Part shown: piece after piece, positions 48,109 to 59,870 of the stretch
Numbering within the stretch: the stretch's first letter is position 1
Layout of the letters: the number at the start of each line of letters is the position of its first letter
Assembly: GCF_026212465.1 (NCBI RefSeq)
Contig: NC_080062.1
Location: forward strand, 10,422,738-10,486,737
Source: Amaranthus tricolor
Taxonomy: Eukaryota; Streptophyta; Magnoliopsida; Caryophyllales; Amaranthaceae
Length of the DNA: 64,000 nucleotides
Direction of reading: 5' to 3'
The notes under the pieces: model-generated
The model's input: the letters and a program-made list of their open reading frames with translations, nothing else
The model's database searches: none
Told to the model about the DNA's origin: nothing
Program-made: the position numbers and the translations under genes

Positions 48109-48710
48109 TTAAATCATATTCCTCTCGGGTTGTGCTGGATTCCTCACTTTGTTTTGTAAAACTCCCATGTGCCTTTCAAAAGGATACCAACACCTTACAA
48201 AAACTGGACCCAAAACCTTGATTTCACGAACGAGATAGACAATAACATGAACTATTATGTCAAAAAAAGAAGGTGGAAAATACATCTCAAACTTGCATAA
48301 AGTTACAATCACGTCGACTTGAAGAGCATTAAGTTTAAAGGGATTAAAATTTTACTACAAACTGTGTTGAAGAACGAGCATAGCTCAGTAATAGCATATC
48401 TCACATGTTTTGCTAATATTCCACGGATTGCAGTTGGTAAGAACACTTGCATCATTACATGAAAATCGTGAGATTTCATGCTTCCCAACTTCAACTCACC
48501 ATTTAGGGTCACAAATCTCTTCATGTTGGATGAGTACCCAGACGGAACCTTAATGCCATACAAAGACTCACAAAATGCCCGCTTCTCTACCTTGGACAAT
48601 GTGTAGCAAGTTGGAGGCAAATAATTTTTTTCATTACTCATCTTCTTCTTACTGCCCTTTCCCTTGTTACTGCCGCCAACTTCATCAGCTCTATTTCTTT
48701 TCTTACTCAC
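48109..48710 (-). pseudogene. CACTA DUF4218 region (frameshifted)
   Basis: Two overlapping frames on the - strand give one DUF4218 domain. The first (48710-48309) has LPPTCYTLSKVEKRAFCE, GIKVPSGYSSNMKR, LKSHDFHVMMQ-like MKSHDFHVMMQVFLP and an ITELCSFFN segment. The second (48312-48109) has CKFEMYFPPSFFDIIVH, YLVREIKVLGPV and RCWYPFERHMG. A one-base slip at about 48320-48350 divides them. It follows the Tnp2 end, as in intact CACTA elements. Confidence 0.75.
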
Positions 48711-48716
48711 CTTAAT

Positions 48717-48788
48717 TTATGGCCACAACTCCGGACGAATACCCTTACATTCAAAGTAATCTCGCACGGCCTTGACATCCTTTGTCTT
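48717..48788 (-). pseudogene. CACTA Tnp2 continuation after the retrotransposon
   Basis: TKDVKAVRDYFECKGIRPEL is the typical continuation of Tnp2 after the [14 protein letters not shown]...NISG segment found at 53632-53703. The two pieces are now separated by 4.84 kb of chromovirus sequence. Confidence 0.75.
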
Positions 48789-50982
48789 TGTAACACCCTC
48801 AGAATAGGTCGGACTTTTGAAAACACCTTTAATGAAAAACATGAGCCAAAACCTACTCATGGGAGTGTTACCGCCACATCTATTTCTAATAAAATAAATG
48901 TAAGGCTTAACGACTAAAAAAAATAACTTAATAATTTTAAATCCAACAAAGGGTCTTACAACATAAGAAAAGACTGAAACGTAATTTGTGTCTATATAAA
49001 ATTTAAACAACCTAATAAAATTTAAACTGAAATACGACTCTAGTAAAAGCTATATTTCTAAGTGATCCTCACTCCGCGATTCCCATGCAATCAATAACCT
49101 GTAACATAAGAATGCAAGAAAAACAAGGGAAAAACTCCCAAAATCAGAAAAATTGAGTAATTCCAACTCCATCTCGTAAGACGATTAAGTTTGAAAATAA
49201 TTTAAGAAAATACATTATAATCAAATTGGAAATAATTTTAGAAAATAACATATAGCTGAGTTTAATAGAAAACAATTTGAGAAAATAATATATATAATAT
49301 CACATAAACCAATTTATTAATTTGATAATTAATAATGACAAACACATAATCAATTTTAAATTTGAGAGAACGAGAACGCCAGTAGGCCGAGGCTTTACCC
49401 CTATACCCACTTCAACAAGAGGTCGTCACCCCAAATAATTCAAGGCTAGCAGAGTAGTCTCAGGGAACCCTAGTGTGCACACCCCTTCTACTTGGATCAC
49501 AACAAATAGAAGGAAGACCAAACATCGTATCAAGTATCAGAAATAATAATACCTGTCAGCAGCTATACTAACCAAACAGGGCAACCTGTTCATCACCCTT
49601 ATACTTGGATCACAACAAATATAAGAGCTTCATTTCCCTCGTGTTACACTTTACGTGATTTAATATATTTTAATAATTAGTTGCGAGCACACAAACTTAT
49701 AATCAAACATACATTATACATTTTATTTTATGATCATAAATTTTTCCTAATAAATATATATCTCAGGAATATCCAACTGAAATCTCATTTTCCAAATCAT
49801 CATTCTATTATCAATTGGTGGCAATAGGAATTAATATCATAAATATTTCTCTTCCAAGTAACTCGTATCAAATTTCAATATTAAAATAATAATATAAATT
49901 TTATCAAAATAATAATTATAAATTCAAGTTTGACAAAAATAATAGTAAATATAATTTGAGAATATATAAAACATAACATCATATAAAATAATGTCATATA
50001 AAATCATGCACCCATTTAAACACATTAATTATCACTTAACACATAATACTAACGGGATAGTCCTAATTAGATGGACATTGAGAATTACCTTGTCACGCGA
50101 TCCTAGACAACGTACGCTTCTAATAATCTTTGTCTACGAATCCGCTGTCTACACGAGAAAATAATATATTTCAATTTAATACCCCGATCAACCCATTCAA
50201 AAAAATAATTTAAAAGACTTCTTTTTATTTTATATACTTTATTTTAAAAAAAGAATAAATTTAAACATGTAATTTAAAATTGTAAGAGTAGTATAAAAGA
50301 GCAAGGTTAAAATAACATAGTTAACTCATTTATTATAAGATTTAAAATTGTAAGGGTTAAAAATAATAATAATAATAATTATCATAATTATTGTATAAAA
50401 AAAAAAAGAAAAGAGAAGTGGTGAGCTCCAGGAACCCACGAAAAGAAAGAAGAAAGGGAAGGAGGAGAGAGAAGGAGAAAGGGAGAAGGAAGAAGGAGAA
50501 AGTGTCGGCCGGCGGTGGCTCCGGTGGCCGCCGTCGCACGCCGGTGGTATCCCGGTGACCGTCGTATCGCCGGAAAGGCTAAGGTAAGAATTATTTTTTT
50601 TTTTTCAAATACAAAATGTGTAATTTGGATTGAAATTTGTAGAACAATATTATAAAGAGGTGAAATTTCATACCTTTAATATCAAAATCTTGCGTTTTCT
50701 TGACTGAATTTTAAGCAAATGGGAGATGGAGAAAGTAATTTGTAGAAGAAGAAGGAAGTGTGAGTAATAATGTGAATGAAATTAAGGGTTATTGGTTTAA
50801 TTTATAAGAGGTAAGTAAGGTTAGTTATAAGGTTTAGAGGGAGGAGTGGAAGTTATTGTTAATGGGGAGTTATGTTTTCTTTTTTTTTTTTTTTTTTTTT
50901 TTCTGAAATTTATTTATTTATTATTATTATTATTATTTAAAAAAAACGGTTATTATTATTTTAAAAAAAAACGGTTGTTACA
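48789..50982 (-). mobile_element. 3' LTR of the truncated chromovirus
   Basis: A 2194-bp LTR, on + starting TGTAACACCCTCAG and ending ACGGTTGTTACA. It matches the solo LTR at 59871-61978 in reverse: shared CAATTAATGTGTTT-type blocks, GTACGTTGTCTAGGATCGCG, the GGCCGGCGG...GCCGCCGTCGCACGCC segment, and the end GGTGTTACA. It abuts a polypurine tract. Confidence 0.85.
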
Positions 50983-51000
50983 TACACTCCCCCTTAAAAC
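50983..51000 (-). promoter_or_regulatory. Polypurine tract of the chromovirus
   Basis: Read on -, TTTTAAGGGGGAGTGTA lies directly before the 3' LTR, the position of the plus-strand primer of an LTR retrotransposon. Confidence 0.75.
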
Positions 51001-51164
51001 AAAAGTTCGTCCTCGAACTTAAAGTTAACTACTGAAGTTTTAAGAGAATATTGAACGGTTTGATAGACTCGCATCACCCCCCTATTTAAAAAGTTTCGTC
51101 CTCGAAACTCAACGTACCTGTTCGAAAAGTTCGGGGTATCGCTTTCTCATATCAACTTCGGTTT

Positions 51165-53631
51165 CCCATGTAGCTTCTTCGGTTTGCTAGTTCGTCTATA
51201 ATATCTTGACCAACTTAATTTCCTTGTTCCGGGTACATCTTATTTTGGTATCAAGGATTTTTATTGGTTTTTCTTCAAAGTTAAGGGTTTCATCAAGTTC
51301 AATGGTTTCAGGTTGTATGATATGGGAAGGGTCATGGACATATTTTCGGAGTTGGGATACATGGAAAACATTGTGGACTTTAGCTAGGTTCATAGGTAGG
51401 GCTAATCTATAGGCTACTTTCCCAATTCGTTCTAATATTTCATAAGGACCTATAAAACGAGGACTCAATTTACCCTTCTTACCAAATCTCATGACACCCT
51501 TGGTTGGTGACACTTTGAGCAAAACTTGTTCACCTACTTCAAACTCTAATGCCCTCCTCTTTTTGTCTGCGTACGACTTCTGACGATCTTGCGCTTCCCT
51601 CATGCGTTCTTGGATCATTCTTACTTTCTTTGTAGTCTCCTCAATTATGTCTGGTCCTAATCCCAACGACTCATTAACATCATTCTAACATATAGGACTC
51701 CTACACTTTCTCCCATATAGGGCTTCGTAAGGTGCCATTCCTATGCTAGAATGAAAACTATTATTGTAAGAAAACTCTACATACATCAAATTATCCTCCC
51801 AAGATCCATCAAAATCCATAACACATGCTCTTAACAAATCCTCAAGAGTCTGAATCGTTCTCTCTGTTTGACCATCTGTTGCTGGATGAAATGCAGTACT
51901 GAACTTTAGTATCGTGCCTACTGTTTCTTGTAGCATCTTCCAAAATTTGGACAGAAATCTCGAATCTCTATCCGATACAATGTCCTTAGGCACACCATGC
52001 AATCTCACTACCTCTTGAAAATACGCGTCTGCCATTTGTTGCATTGTCCAAGTATTCTTCATAGCTATAAACCTTGCTGTTTTTGTTAATCGATCCACTA
52101 TCACCCATATGGCATTCTTCCCTGTTTTTGACTTTGGCAATCCTACTACAAAGTCCATTAAAATCGACTCCCATTTCCATCCGGGTAATTCTAATGGTTG
52201 CAATTTCCCCCCCGACTTCATATGTTGGATTTTCACCTTCTAACATGTTAGACACTTCGCCACAAAGCCTGCAACTTCACACTTCATGTTGGGCCACCAA
52301 AAGTTCTTCTTAAGATCCTTGTACATCTTATCACCACCAGGATGTATTGAGTATGGCGAATTATGGGCTTCAGTCATAATCTTAGTCTTAAGTTCCTCGT
52401 CATGCGGTATGCACCATCTTCCTTTATACTTCATTACGCCATTTTCATCGCTTTCGAACTCAGGTGCTTGACCATCCTCCTTCAACTTCTTCAATTTAGT
52501 TAACCAGTTATCCGTAACTTGCTTCACTCTAATTTCCTCAAAAATATCGGATTCAATCGTCATTCCATTCAATTGAGTACCCACATATCCATATTCTACC
52601 ACTTCTAAGTTCATCCTACGAATCTCTTCACACAACTCATCTGCTAAAATTAATGCATTCATTGTATGACTTGACTTCCTACTCAGAGCATCAGCTACTT
52701 TGTTTGCCTTTCCTTCACAATACTTCAAATCCAGATCATAATCCTTAATGAGTTCTAACCATCGTCTTTGTCTCATATTCAACTCCTTTTGAGTGTACAA
52801 GAACCTCAAACTCTTGTGATCAGTATAAATCTTACACTTTACTCCAAATAAATAATGTCTCCAAATTTTCAATGCAAAGACTACAGCTCCCAATTCTAAG
52901 TCATGTGTGGGGTAATTCTTCTCATGCGGCTTAAGTTGTCGTGAAGCATATGCTACTACTTTCCCATCTTGCATCAACACACAACCTAGTCCATTCTTAG
53001 ATGCGTCTGTATAAACCTCATATTCTCCACTTTCATTCGGTAAGATCAGCACAGGTGCAGAGGTAAGCCTTGATTTCAACTCTTGGAATGCCGCTTCACA
53101 CTTCTCATCCCATTGAAACTTAGTGGTCTTCTTCATCAAATTAGTAATAGGTTGAGCGATTCTCGAGAAATTTTTCACAAATCTCCTATAGTATCCGGCT
53201 AGGCCTAAGAAACTTCTCACTACTGTCACATTAGTGGGTGTAGGCCAGTTCATTACTGCTTGAACCTTTGAGGGATCCACCATTACTCCATCTTTTGTAA
53301 TTACATGCCCCAAAAATGCTACCTTTTCTAACCAGAATTCACATTTTGAAAACTTGGCATACAACTTATTCTCTCTTAAAATCTCTAAAACTTTCCTCAA
53401 ATGAGCCTCATGCTCTTCTCGATTCATAGAGTATACTAAAATATCATCAATAAAAACAACTACAAACTTATCCAAATAAGGCTGAAAAGTCCTATTCATA
53501 AGGTCCATAAAGACAGCAGGCGCATTAGTGAGTCCAAAGGGCATGACTGTGAACTCATAATGGCCATACCTCGTTCGAAAAGCTGTTTTGGCTATATCTT
53601 CTTCTGCAATTCGTAATTGATGATAACCCGA
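51165..53631 (-). pseudogene. Chromovirus pol, 5'-truncated, with in-frame TAG stops
   Basis: Ty3/Gypsy polyprotein on the - strand, missing gag, protease and the RT N-terminus. It begins inside RT at [14 protein letters not shown] motifs [10 protein letters not shown] and [12 protein letters not shown] follow, then RNase H ([37 protein letters not shown]) and integrase ([16 protein letters not shown], then DFVVGLPKS, FHPATDGQTERT). A chromodomain-like tail is near 51190-51290. Frames 53703-52240, 52236-51685 and 51666-51196 lie in one phase and are divided by single TAG codons at 52240-52242 and 51685-51687. Further TAGs are at 51196-51198 and 51187-51189. Each falls where the family has Trp or Gln. 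It cannot make active enzymes. Confidence 0.88.
53626..53631 (-). other. CACTA/chromovirus fusion point (TCGGGT)
   Basis: Six bases TCGGGT (- strand) belong at once to the Tnp2 stretch TNISG and to the RT stretch SGYHQ. Upstream on - is CACTA ([14 protein letters not shown]); downstream is RT. The reading frame runs through without interruption. Confidence 0.8.
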
Positions 53632-54834
53632 AATGTTCGTTAGCGTCACGAGTATGGCATCGCATACATTTTTCTCTTTATGCGTAACGTTAAGACAATG
53701 CATAACCTGTAGATCTCTCTAATATGAAAACTTCCAAAAGATTGATTCTTTTTTCTATAGCCAATCTTCACCCCCTTGCACTTGCCCTATTTTACCAAAT
53801 ATAGTTTCAACTCCCTTAACCTGTTCGTAAACCTCATAGCTGATCAACAGTCGACGAGCTACACGGTCCTCAACCTCCCCGTTGAACATCTTTTTCTTCT
53901 TACGATATTAGTGATCTCGTGGGAGAAACTTTTGATGGTGCATGAATATATGTTTGCACTTAGGAATCCACGTGGATTCCATGTCATCGATACATATTAG
54001 GCATGCTTTCTTCCCTTTGTTCTTATACCCTGATAAGTTGCCATATGCCGGAAAATCATTAACGGTGCATAAAAGCATTGCACGCAAGGTGAACTCCTCA
54101 TTAGCATGTGCATCAAACACGGAAACGCCTTCATCCCACATCTTTCTCAAATCCTCAACGAGAGGTGTAAGATATACATCTATGTCATTGCCAGGTTGTT
54201 TAGGACCCGAGATAAGAAGCGAAAGCATAAAGTAATTACGCTTCATACACAACCAAGGTGGCAAATTATAGATCACTAACAGTACCGCCCAAGTACTATG
54301 TTGAGAATTAAGATTACCGAATGTGTTCCTTCCATCCGTACACAGTCCGAGCCTTAAATTACAAACTTCATCCCCAAATGTCTTATGCAACCTATCAATA
54401 TTCTTCCACTACAGAGAATCAAATGGATATGTGAGAAAATGACCTTTGTTCACCCTATTTGGCATGTCACCTCAAATTTAACGCATCTTTCTTTATAGAA
54501 AACAAGAGCTTGAATCTAGGTATTATTAGAAGCTACCACAATACCTTAGCTGGGAGCCCTTAAGCATCCCGAGCGCCTTACGCTTGTAACGCGGTAACCG
54601 ACACCTAGGACCCTCTTCTAAGTTATCATTTTCATTTCGATACAATACACAATCATTCGGACATGCATGAATCTTTTGGTACTCTAAGCCGAAAAGACAC
54701 ATGAGCTTTTTGGCATAATATGTCGACTTTGGAAGTTCATTTTCACCAGGAAGCATCTCACCTAACACTTCTAATAACATTGTGAAACTAGTGTCACTCC
54801 AATTGAACTTTGACTTAATGTTGAAAATTGTCAT
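53632..54834 (-). pseudogene. CACTA transposase Tnp2 (frameshifted)
   Basis: Main transposase of the CACTA element on the - strand. The first frame (54834-54526) has GEMLPGENELPKSTYYAKK and KIHACPNDCVLYR with CRLPRYKRK. After a gap with stops (54391-54525) the next frame (54390-53908) has LRLGLCTDGRNTFG, YNLPPWLCMKRNYFML, ISGPKQPGNDIDVYL and LLCTVNDFPAYGNLSG. The last part (to 53632) carries NGEVEDRVARRLL-like sequence and [14 protein letters not shown]. At least three frame breaks are visible. Confidence 0.85.
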
Positions 54835-55312
54835 CTGGGTTGTTTGTTTGGTGAACTTTGTACATCAATGGTACAAAGGCCAACAAGTCAAAAACACGAG
54901 GACGTTTTTCTAACTCATCCTCGACTCCCTCCATCATCTCATCAACACGATCTACATCCTCATCGACAATCTCTTCATCTGTCTCATACCCATCAACACG
55001 ATCTTCTACATCCTCATTGACATCCACATTATTGACATCCTCAACAACACCTTTTTCTTTGTAAACTCCCTCCTCACCATGCCAAACCCAAACATGATAT
55101 TGAGGCCTAAACCCACGTCGAAATATGTGCTCCCTAAGGATATCAACACTATCTACCTTTGATACATTGCCACACTTAACACATGGGCGATAAAAACCAA
55201 CACCCCCCGTCCTAACTTGATGTTCAACGGCAATACTACAAAATTCTAATACGCTATCAATAAATTCTGACGATTCAATGCTCCCATACATCCAAGAACG
55301 ATCATTTGTCAT
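54815..55312 (-). pseudogene. CACTA transposase-associated domain
   Basis: A 165-codon frame opening TNDRSWMYGSIESSEFID, the signature of the transposase-associated N-terminal domain (PF13963 type). It carries a zinc-binding-like VKCGN segment and a long Asp/Glu/Val-rich acidic stretch. It runs into the Tnp2 frame with a one-base shift at about 54825. Confidence 0.8.
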
Positions 55313-55319
55313 CCTAAGT

Positions 55320-56000
55320 GTGATTAATATTAATTTATGCTAAAGGAAAATGCATAAAATAAGGAAATTCATAATTTGGGTTAAAAATATATAATTCTGG
55401 AAAAATAATTTATTTTACTGTTACTGCACATTTATTTTTTATTTAAATAATTTTTGTGAATTTTTGTGATATTTAAATTTTAAAGAAATAAATTAATAAC
55501 ATAAATTGTTATAATAGACGAAAGAAAGAAAAGTGAAAAAAAATAATTAAAATTATTTTATTTTGGTGAATAAAAATATACAGCAACTAATTTAATAATA
55601 AGTAAATTTTTAAAATATTTTGTTTGGAATTTAATCTTAAGGAAATTAACTATTCATGTAATAAATCTAAAACTAAGCTATTAAGAATTCAATTAAATAA
55701 AATAAAATTTTATTTTAAAAAAATTTGGATAACTGGGCTAGGATCTATAATAAACACAATATGTCCTTTTTAAGATATTTTTAGTATTTATTTATGATGG
55801 AACTATTTATTTTATCATTTATAATAAATAGACATTCAAGAAATTGATTATTAAGAAATTAATAAAGCTAAATGAAAATTAATCTATAAATATATACTAA
55901 AGACTCATTTAAGTTTTGATATAGTCTAATAATAAATGATTTTATTTATATTCAAATTGTTATAAATTTATTTCTATTATATGTTGTTGTAATGTTGCAT
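55320..56000. other. AT-rich flank of the CACTA element
   Basis: Very AT-rich sequence with no open frame of note. It probably contains the 5' subterminal part of the CACTA element, but I could not find a terminal inverted repeat. Confidence 0.35.
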
Positions 56001-57937
56001 TTATATGAAAACAGTAACATGATAATTAAAAGGCTTGATAGTAAGGAAATGCTGAACCATGCTTTCGGCATGTAAAAAACGAGGGACGTGTTTTCCGACA
56101 CGTAAAATACGGCGAACACAATAAGGTTATTTAACTTGACCTGTGGCTCGAGCAACATTGTATTGGAAGAGTGACGACTCCCACTAAGTTAGGGGTTTTG
56201 GTTTACCTCACCCTAATAGGCCCTTACATATATTAAACAAAGTTAATTGATGTAAGGAAACGGTTCACATAATCCTTTTATTCTTTTGTCGATGGAAAGA
56301 CTTGTGTTATTGTTGAATTAACGATTGTGATTGGTGTTGAATGAGTTGCCTACGTGCTAGAAGTAATTGAAAACTTGTCGTGAATGGATGATAGTGGTTA
56401 CTTTGGCTTTTAGCTGGTATGACAAAGAAGTTAAGGGGACTTATTAGTTCTATTTCTAACTTTTATAGGTTCCCAGTTCATAAGAGGAAAGTAGAACCTT
56501 AGTTGGGTGACTTTTTGTAACTTTTAGTCGTGCAGTAACGCTTACAGGTACGTACACGCAGTAATTAACTATCATATTCATTGGTTCAAAGTATTATCAA
56601 TATTTCGTGATTATATGAATCGTATTAGAACTATAGAGTGCTAGAAAGTAAACTATGCTATCGAATAGTCATAATAGTGGTATAGGCAAGTAGAATGAAA
56701 GCATTAGGAGACTATGAGAACAAATTCCTAAATAGTAGAGAACGCACTATCGTTGTGTGTGGTATCGAAGTGAATCCTTAATTATTGAGCCTTGATTTTA
56801 TTAGTCGGCGTGACTCAATTGGATTTATGTCTAGTAGATTTAGTAGTCCCCTAGGTTAGATCCGACGGGATCACCGTAAGGGGGGTATGAGTATACTTTT
56901 GACATTTGGCGTCGGGCGGCCGATACCGCCCCTTGACGAGGTGTTACCATGCAGGCCATGCAAACTCCAATATGGTGGCCTCTTCATTGGATTGGTACCC
57001 CAGTGTGTTAGTTTTCCCAAAGGTAGGACCCGAGAGGGTCAGTTGGAGGGAGTATGAGCTCATACTTTGCCATGAGCGCCGAGTGGTCGATAACACCCTT
57101 GGTCGTGTCACTATGCCATGAATAGAGAAAAGATCCATTACTTTTGAATATACTTCGAAGGATTAGTAGTTGAAAGAGAAATCATGAGTAAATATAAGTG
57201 TTTAGACAGATGAGTAGATTCGTTATTGTTGTGCTATGTCGTCGTCTATTCCCTTATTATGTGATTCTAATTATTATAAGTTATTGATTACTGACGTGTA
57301 TGTGTTTTTTGTTCTTTGTTCATGACTCTCTATGATGTTCCTACTATGATACATTTGGCTATGGTCATTATGTTGAGCAACAGGGTTATCATAAATAGAC
57401 ATTAGGGGGGAATGAGTGAGAATCTTGAAGTATACAATAATCATATTGTCTACATGTAGTTTCTTTTTAATTAAGTTGTCTAAGTTTTAAGTTTGAGGTA
57501 CATGTCCTCCTTTGTATAAGTTATTTTTGTTGCGTTGTTTTTATGGTTTGTATGATTTAAATAGTTCTTTCTTTCTTTGAACTCAAGCGTTTACATTGGA
57601 ACCACGATCCATGCTTAGCATTTCGACCGAGGATTAGGCTATGGACATTCCGCCGTGATATTTTGTTAAAAGGCCGATGATTCCTTTTTTTTTTTATTAT
57701 GTTTTATCGATCATTGTTTGTTTAGTGCGTCCAACTTTAGGGAAGATGCTGTCGAAATTTACGCACGATCTTGTTTTGCAGTTTTTTAATCCCTTTAATT
57801 AAATCAATCAAACTTTAACCATTTTATTTCTTTATTCATTTTGTATTTTATTTGATTTTTAATTTAACACCTGAATTTCCTCCGTTTCCTTGCGGTTTTG
57901 GTTCCGTATAGAGGATCAAAAATTCAGGGGTGTTACA
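56000..57937. mobile_element. LTR-like block of another Gypsy element
   Basis: It ends TTCAGGGGTGTTACA at 57937, where it cuts the protease frame of the host Gypsy element, and contains GC-richer LTR-type repeats (GATCCGACGGGATCACC, AGGACCCGAGAGGGTCAG). No coding domain. The left end and a target duplication were not found, so orientation and start are uncertain. Confidence 0.4.
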
Positions 57938-58839
57938 GTATCCTTAGGACTATTTCACGTCCTCTAAGAGGAATAAGAAGCACCTTAGCTTGAAAAAGTC
58001 TTTTATTCATTTGCCATTCGAAGTGTGTGCATTTATAGTGACATGCCATGTGGTTACTATCTGCAACGATGATGGCTTATTTTGTCTTACTTTTTACGAT
58101 TTTTGATATTACATTTATATTGACATTCTCTACCATCTCACTCCCAGTAGCTTCAATAGTTTAGAATTGGGTATGTTTGATATTAATTACATTTACGATT
58201 TTTGTCTTATTTTTTATCACAAAAATAACATAAACCTTTTGCTATTTTCTCAGCCTTTACATCAGCTGATATGTACGGGTATGATATCTAGGTAAATCTA
58301 TTTAGCATTCATTTGAAAGGAGGAATTTGCCTTAGTAGTGTAAGGTTGTTGAGGTTTATAGGTACTCGTTGATTTATTAGCATATGATTTTACTGTCAAT
58401 TTTCCTCACATACTATAAATTGTTCTTCTTGTAATCTTGCATGCCTGATGGCATCTGAAATGGATAGGGATTAAAAGCCTAAACAAAAGGTTTTGTCTCT
58501 TCCCTCAGACCCCTAATGAAACTTTTCAACAAATATGCACTAGTCAATTAATAACCATTTTGAAGCAAAATTGCTCTTAATTCTTTAAAAGAATCTATAC
58601 ATTCTTCCAAAGAATCCAATTGAGAAAGTTTATTAAAGTGTTCAGCAAAAGTAGGACATTGGATTTTAGGTGCCATATCTAGAGGTCTGGTAGACTTAAC
58701 CTCTTGATGATTGTTTCTTGATGAATCCATTAAAGCTTGATCCTTTAATTCAGCAAGCACTTGGCATCACTTGCTGCATAGCTTGGGCTTGCTCTTCCAG
58801 CTTTCTTTCCAAAACCTTGACTTGTTCTTCCATTGCCAT
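57938..58839 (-). pseudogene. Ty3/Gypsy gag-protease remnant
   Basis: Reading from 58839 on -: MAMEEQVKVLERKLEEQAQA (coiled-coil gag start), then a frameshift to PLDMAPKIQCPTFAEHFNKL. Further gag follows (SFKELRAILLQNGY, then LKSFIRGLREETKPFV after a stop), a single CCHC-like AKGLCYFCDKK near 58245, and protease sequence (THFEWQMNKRLFQAK, LLIPLRGREIVLRI) up to 57938, where an LTR-like block interrupts it. Stops occur throughout. With the PBS at 62147 and RT-RNase H-integrase at 44.5-45.9 kb it is consistent with one original element. Confidence 0.7.
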
Positions 58840-58863
58840 TGTCTTCCTAGTTGTAGGAGCCAG

Positions 58864-59858
58864 CTAGGAAACACGGACACGGCACCTAACTGGCGTGTCC
58901 CGTGTCGGACACGTGTCGGACACGGACACGCGACGGACACGCGAAAATCTGTGTCCGACACGCCAAATGAAGTGTCCAATATTTTAATATTTTTTCGGAC
59001 ACGTGGACACGGCAAGGACACGCGACGGACACGGCAAGGACACTTGTGTTGTTTTTATTTAAAAAAAAAATTGAAAACAAAATCAGTTGACACTAGACAG
59101 TATCAAAGTAGGCGAACAATCGAATTCCGTTTCATTTCCCTCTCAATTCCCCTCTCTTGCTCTCAGCCTCTCACTCCTCCTCTAACCCTAAAAACTCGAA
59201 CTCACCTCTTCCTCCACCTCCATCACGCCACCGCCACCGCTGTAACTACTCGAACTCGAACTCGGTCGATGCTGCAACTGCTGGCTGCTGCTTCCCTGTG
59301 GGCTGTGGGTTGTTCGAATCCAATCAAAGCATCCCAAAAAATCGAAATTTTTGATTTTGTTTAAGGTATTTTCACTCTTTATCCTAAATCCTAATCTTAA
59401 TCTTGTTCTAATCTTTAATTTAAGTGTTAATCTAATTGTTTTTGAGGTTTGCTGCCATTGCTGGCTGCTGCACTGTATTCAATATTCATGTCTTACTTGA
59501 CTTTGTTGAAAAAATCACGTGGTTTGCTTTGTTCTATCACTCATGAAAGCTGGAATTTAGGACTGTATTCAATATTATGATTTTGATCATATGCATCTGG
59601 AATTTAGTACTTGCTGTCTTGCTGATTATGGAGCTCAAAATGCATAGCAATTGTTTGTTCATATGCATCTTCATTTTTAGCATTTTTTTTAATGTGTTTG
59701 TTAATGTTATTTGTTAATCTTGATTTTTAAATCTTTAATTTGATATATTTATTATATTACCATTTTCGTGTCCCCGTGTCCGCCATTTTTAAGTTGGCGT
59801 TTTCCCGTACCCGTGTCGTGTCCGTGTCCGTGTCCGTGTCCGTTTTAGTGCAACCTAG
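58864..59858. mobile_element. hAT-like element with GGACACG repeats
   Basis: A perfect 8-bp duplication GGAGCCAG flanks it (58856-58863 and 59859-59866). Termini are inverted: CTAGGAAACACGG on the left, CTAGGTTGCAC in reverse on the right. The subterminal regions are dense in GGACACG/CGTGTCC on both arms (58875-59045 and 59765-59845). The open frame at 58771-59364 has no recognisable domain. It lies in the leader/gag region of the host Gypsy element. Confidence 0.8.
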
Positions 59859-59870
59859 GGAGCCAGATTG

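Noticed and set aside
54858..55064. Ser/Thr-rich frame on +
   Set aside because: Antisense shadow of the acidic stretch in the CACTA transposase-associated domain.
58771..59364. 197-codon open frame on +
   Set aside because: Runs across the hAT element border and its GGACACG repeats; the composition is that of the repeats and not of a protein.
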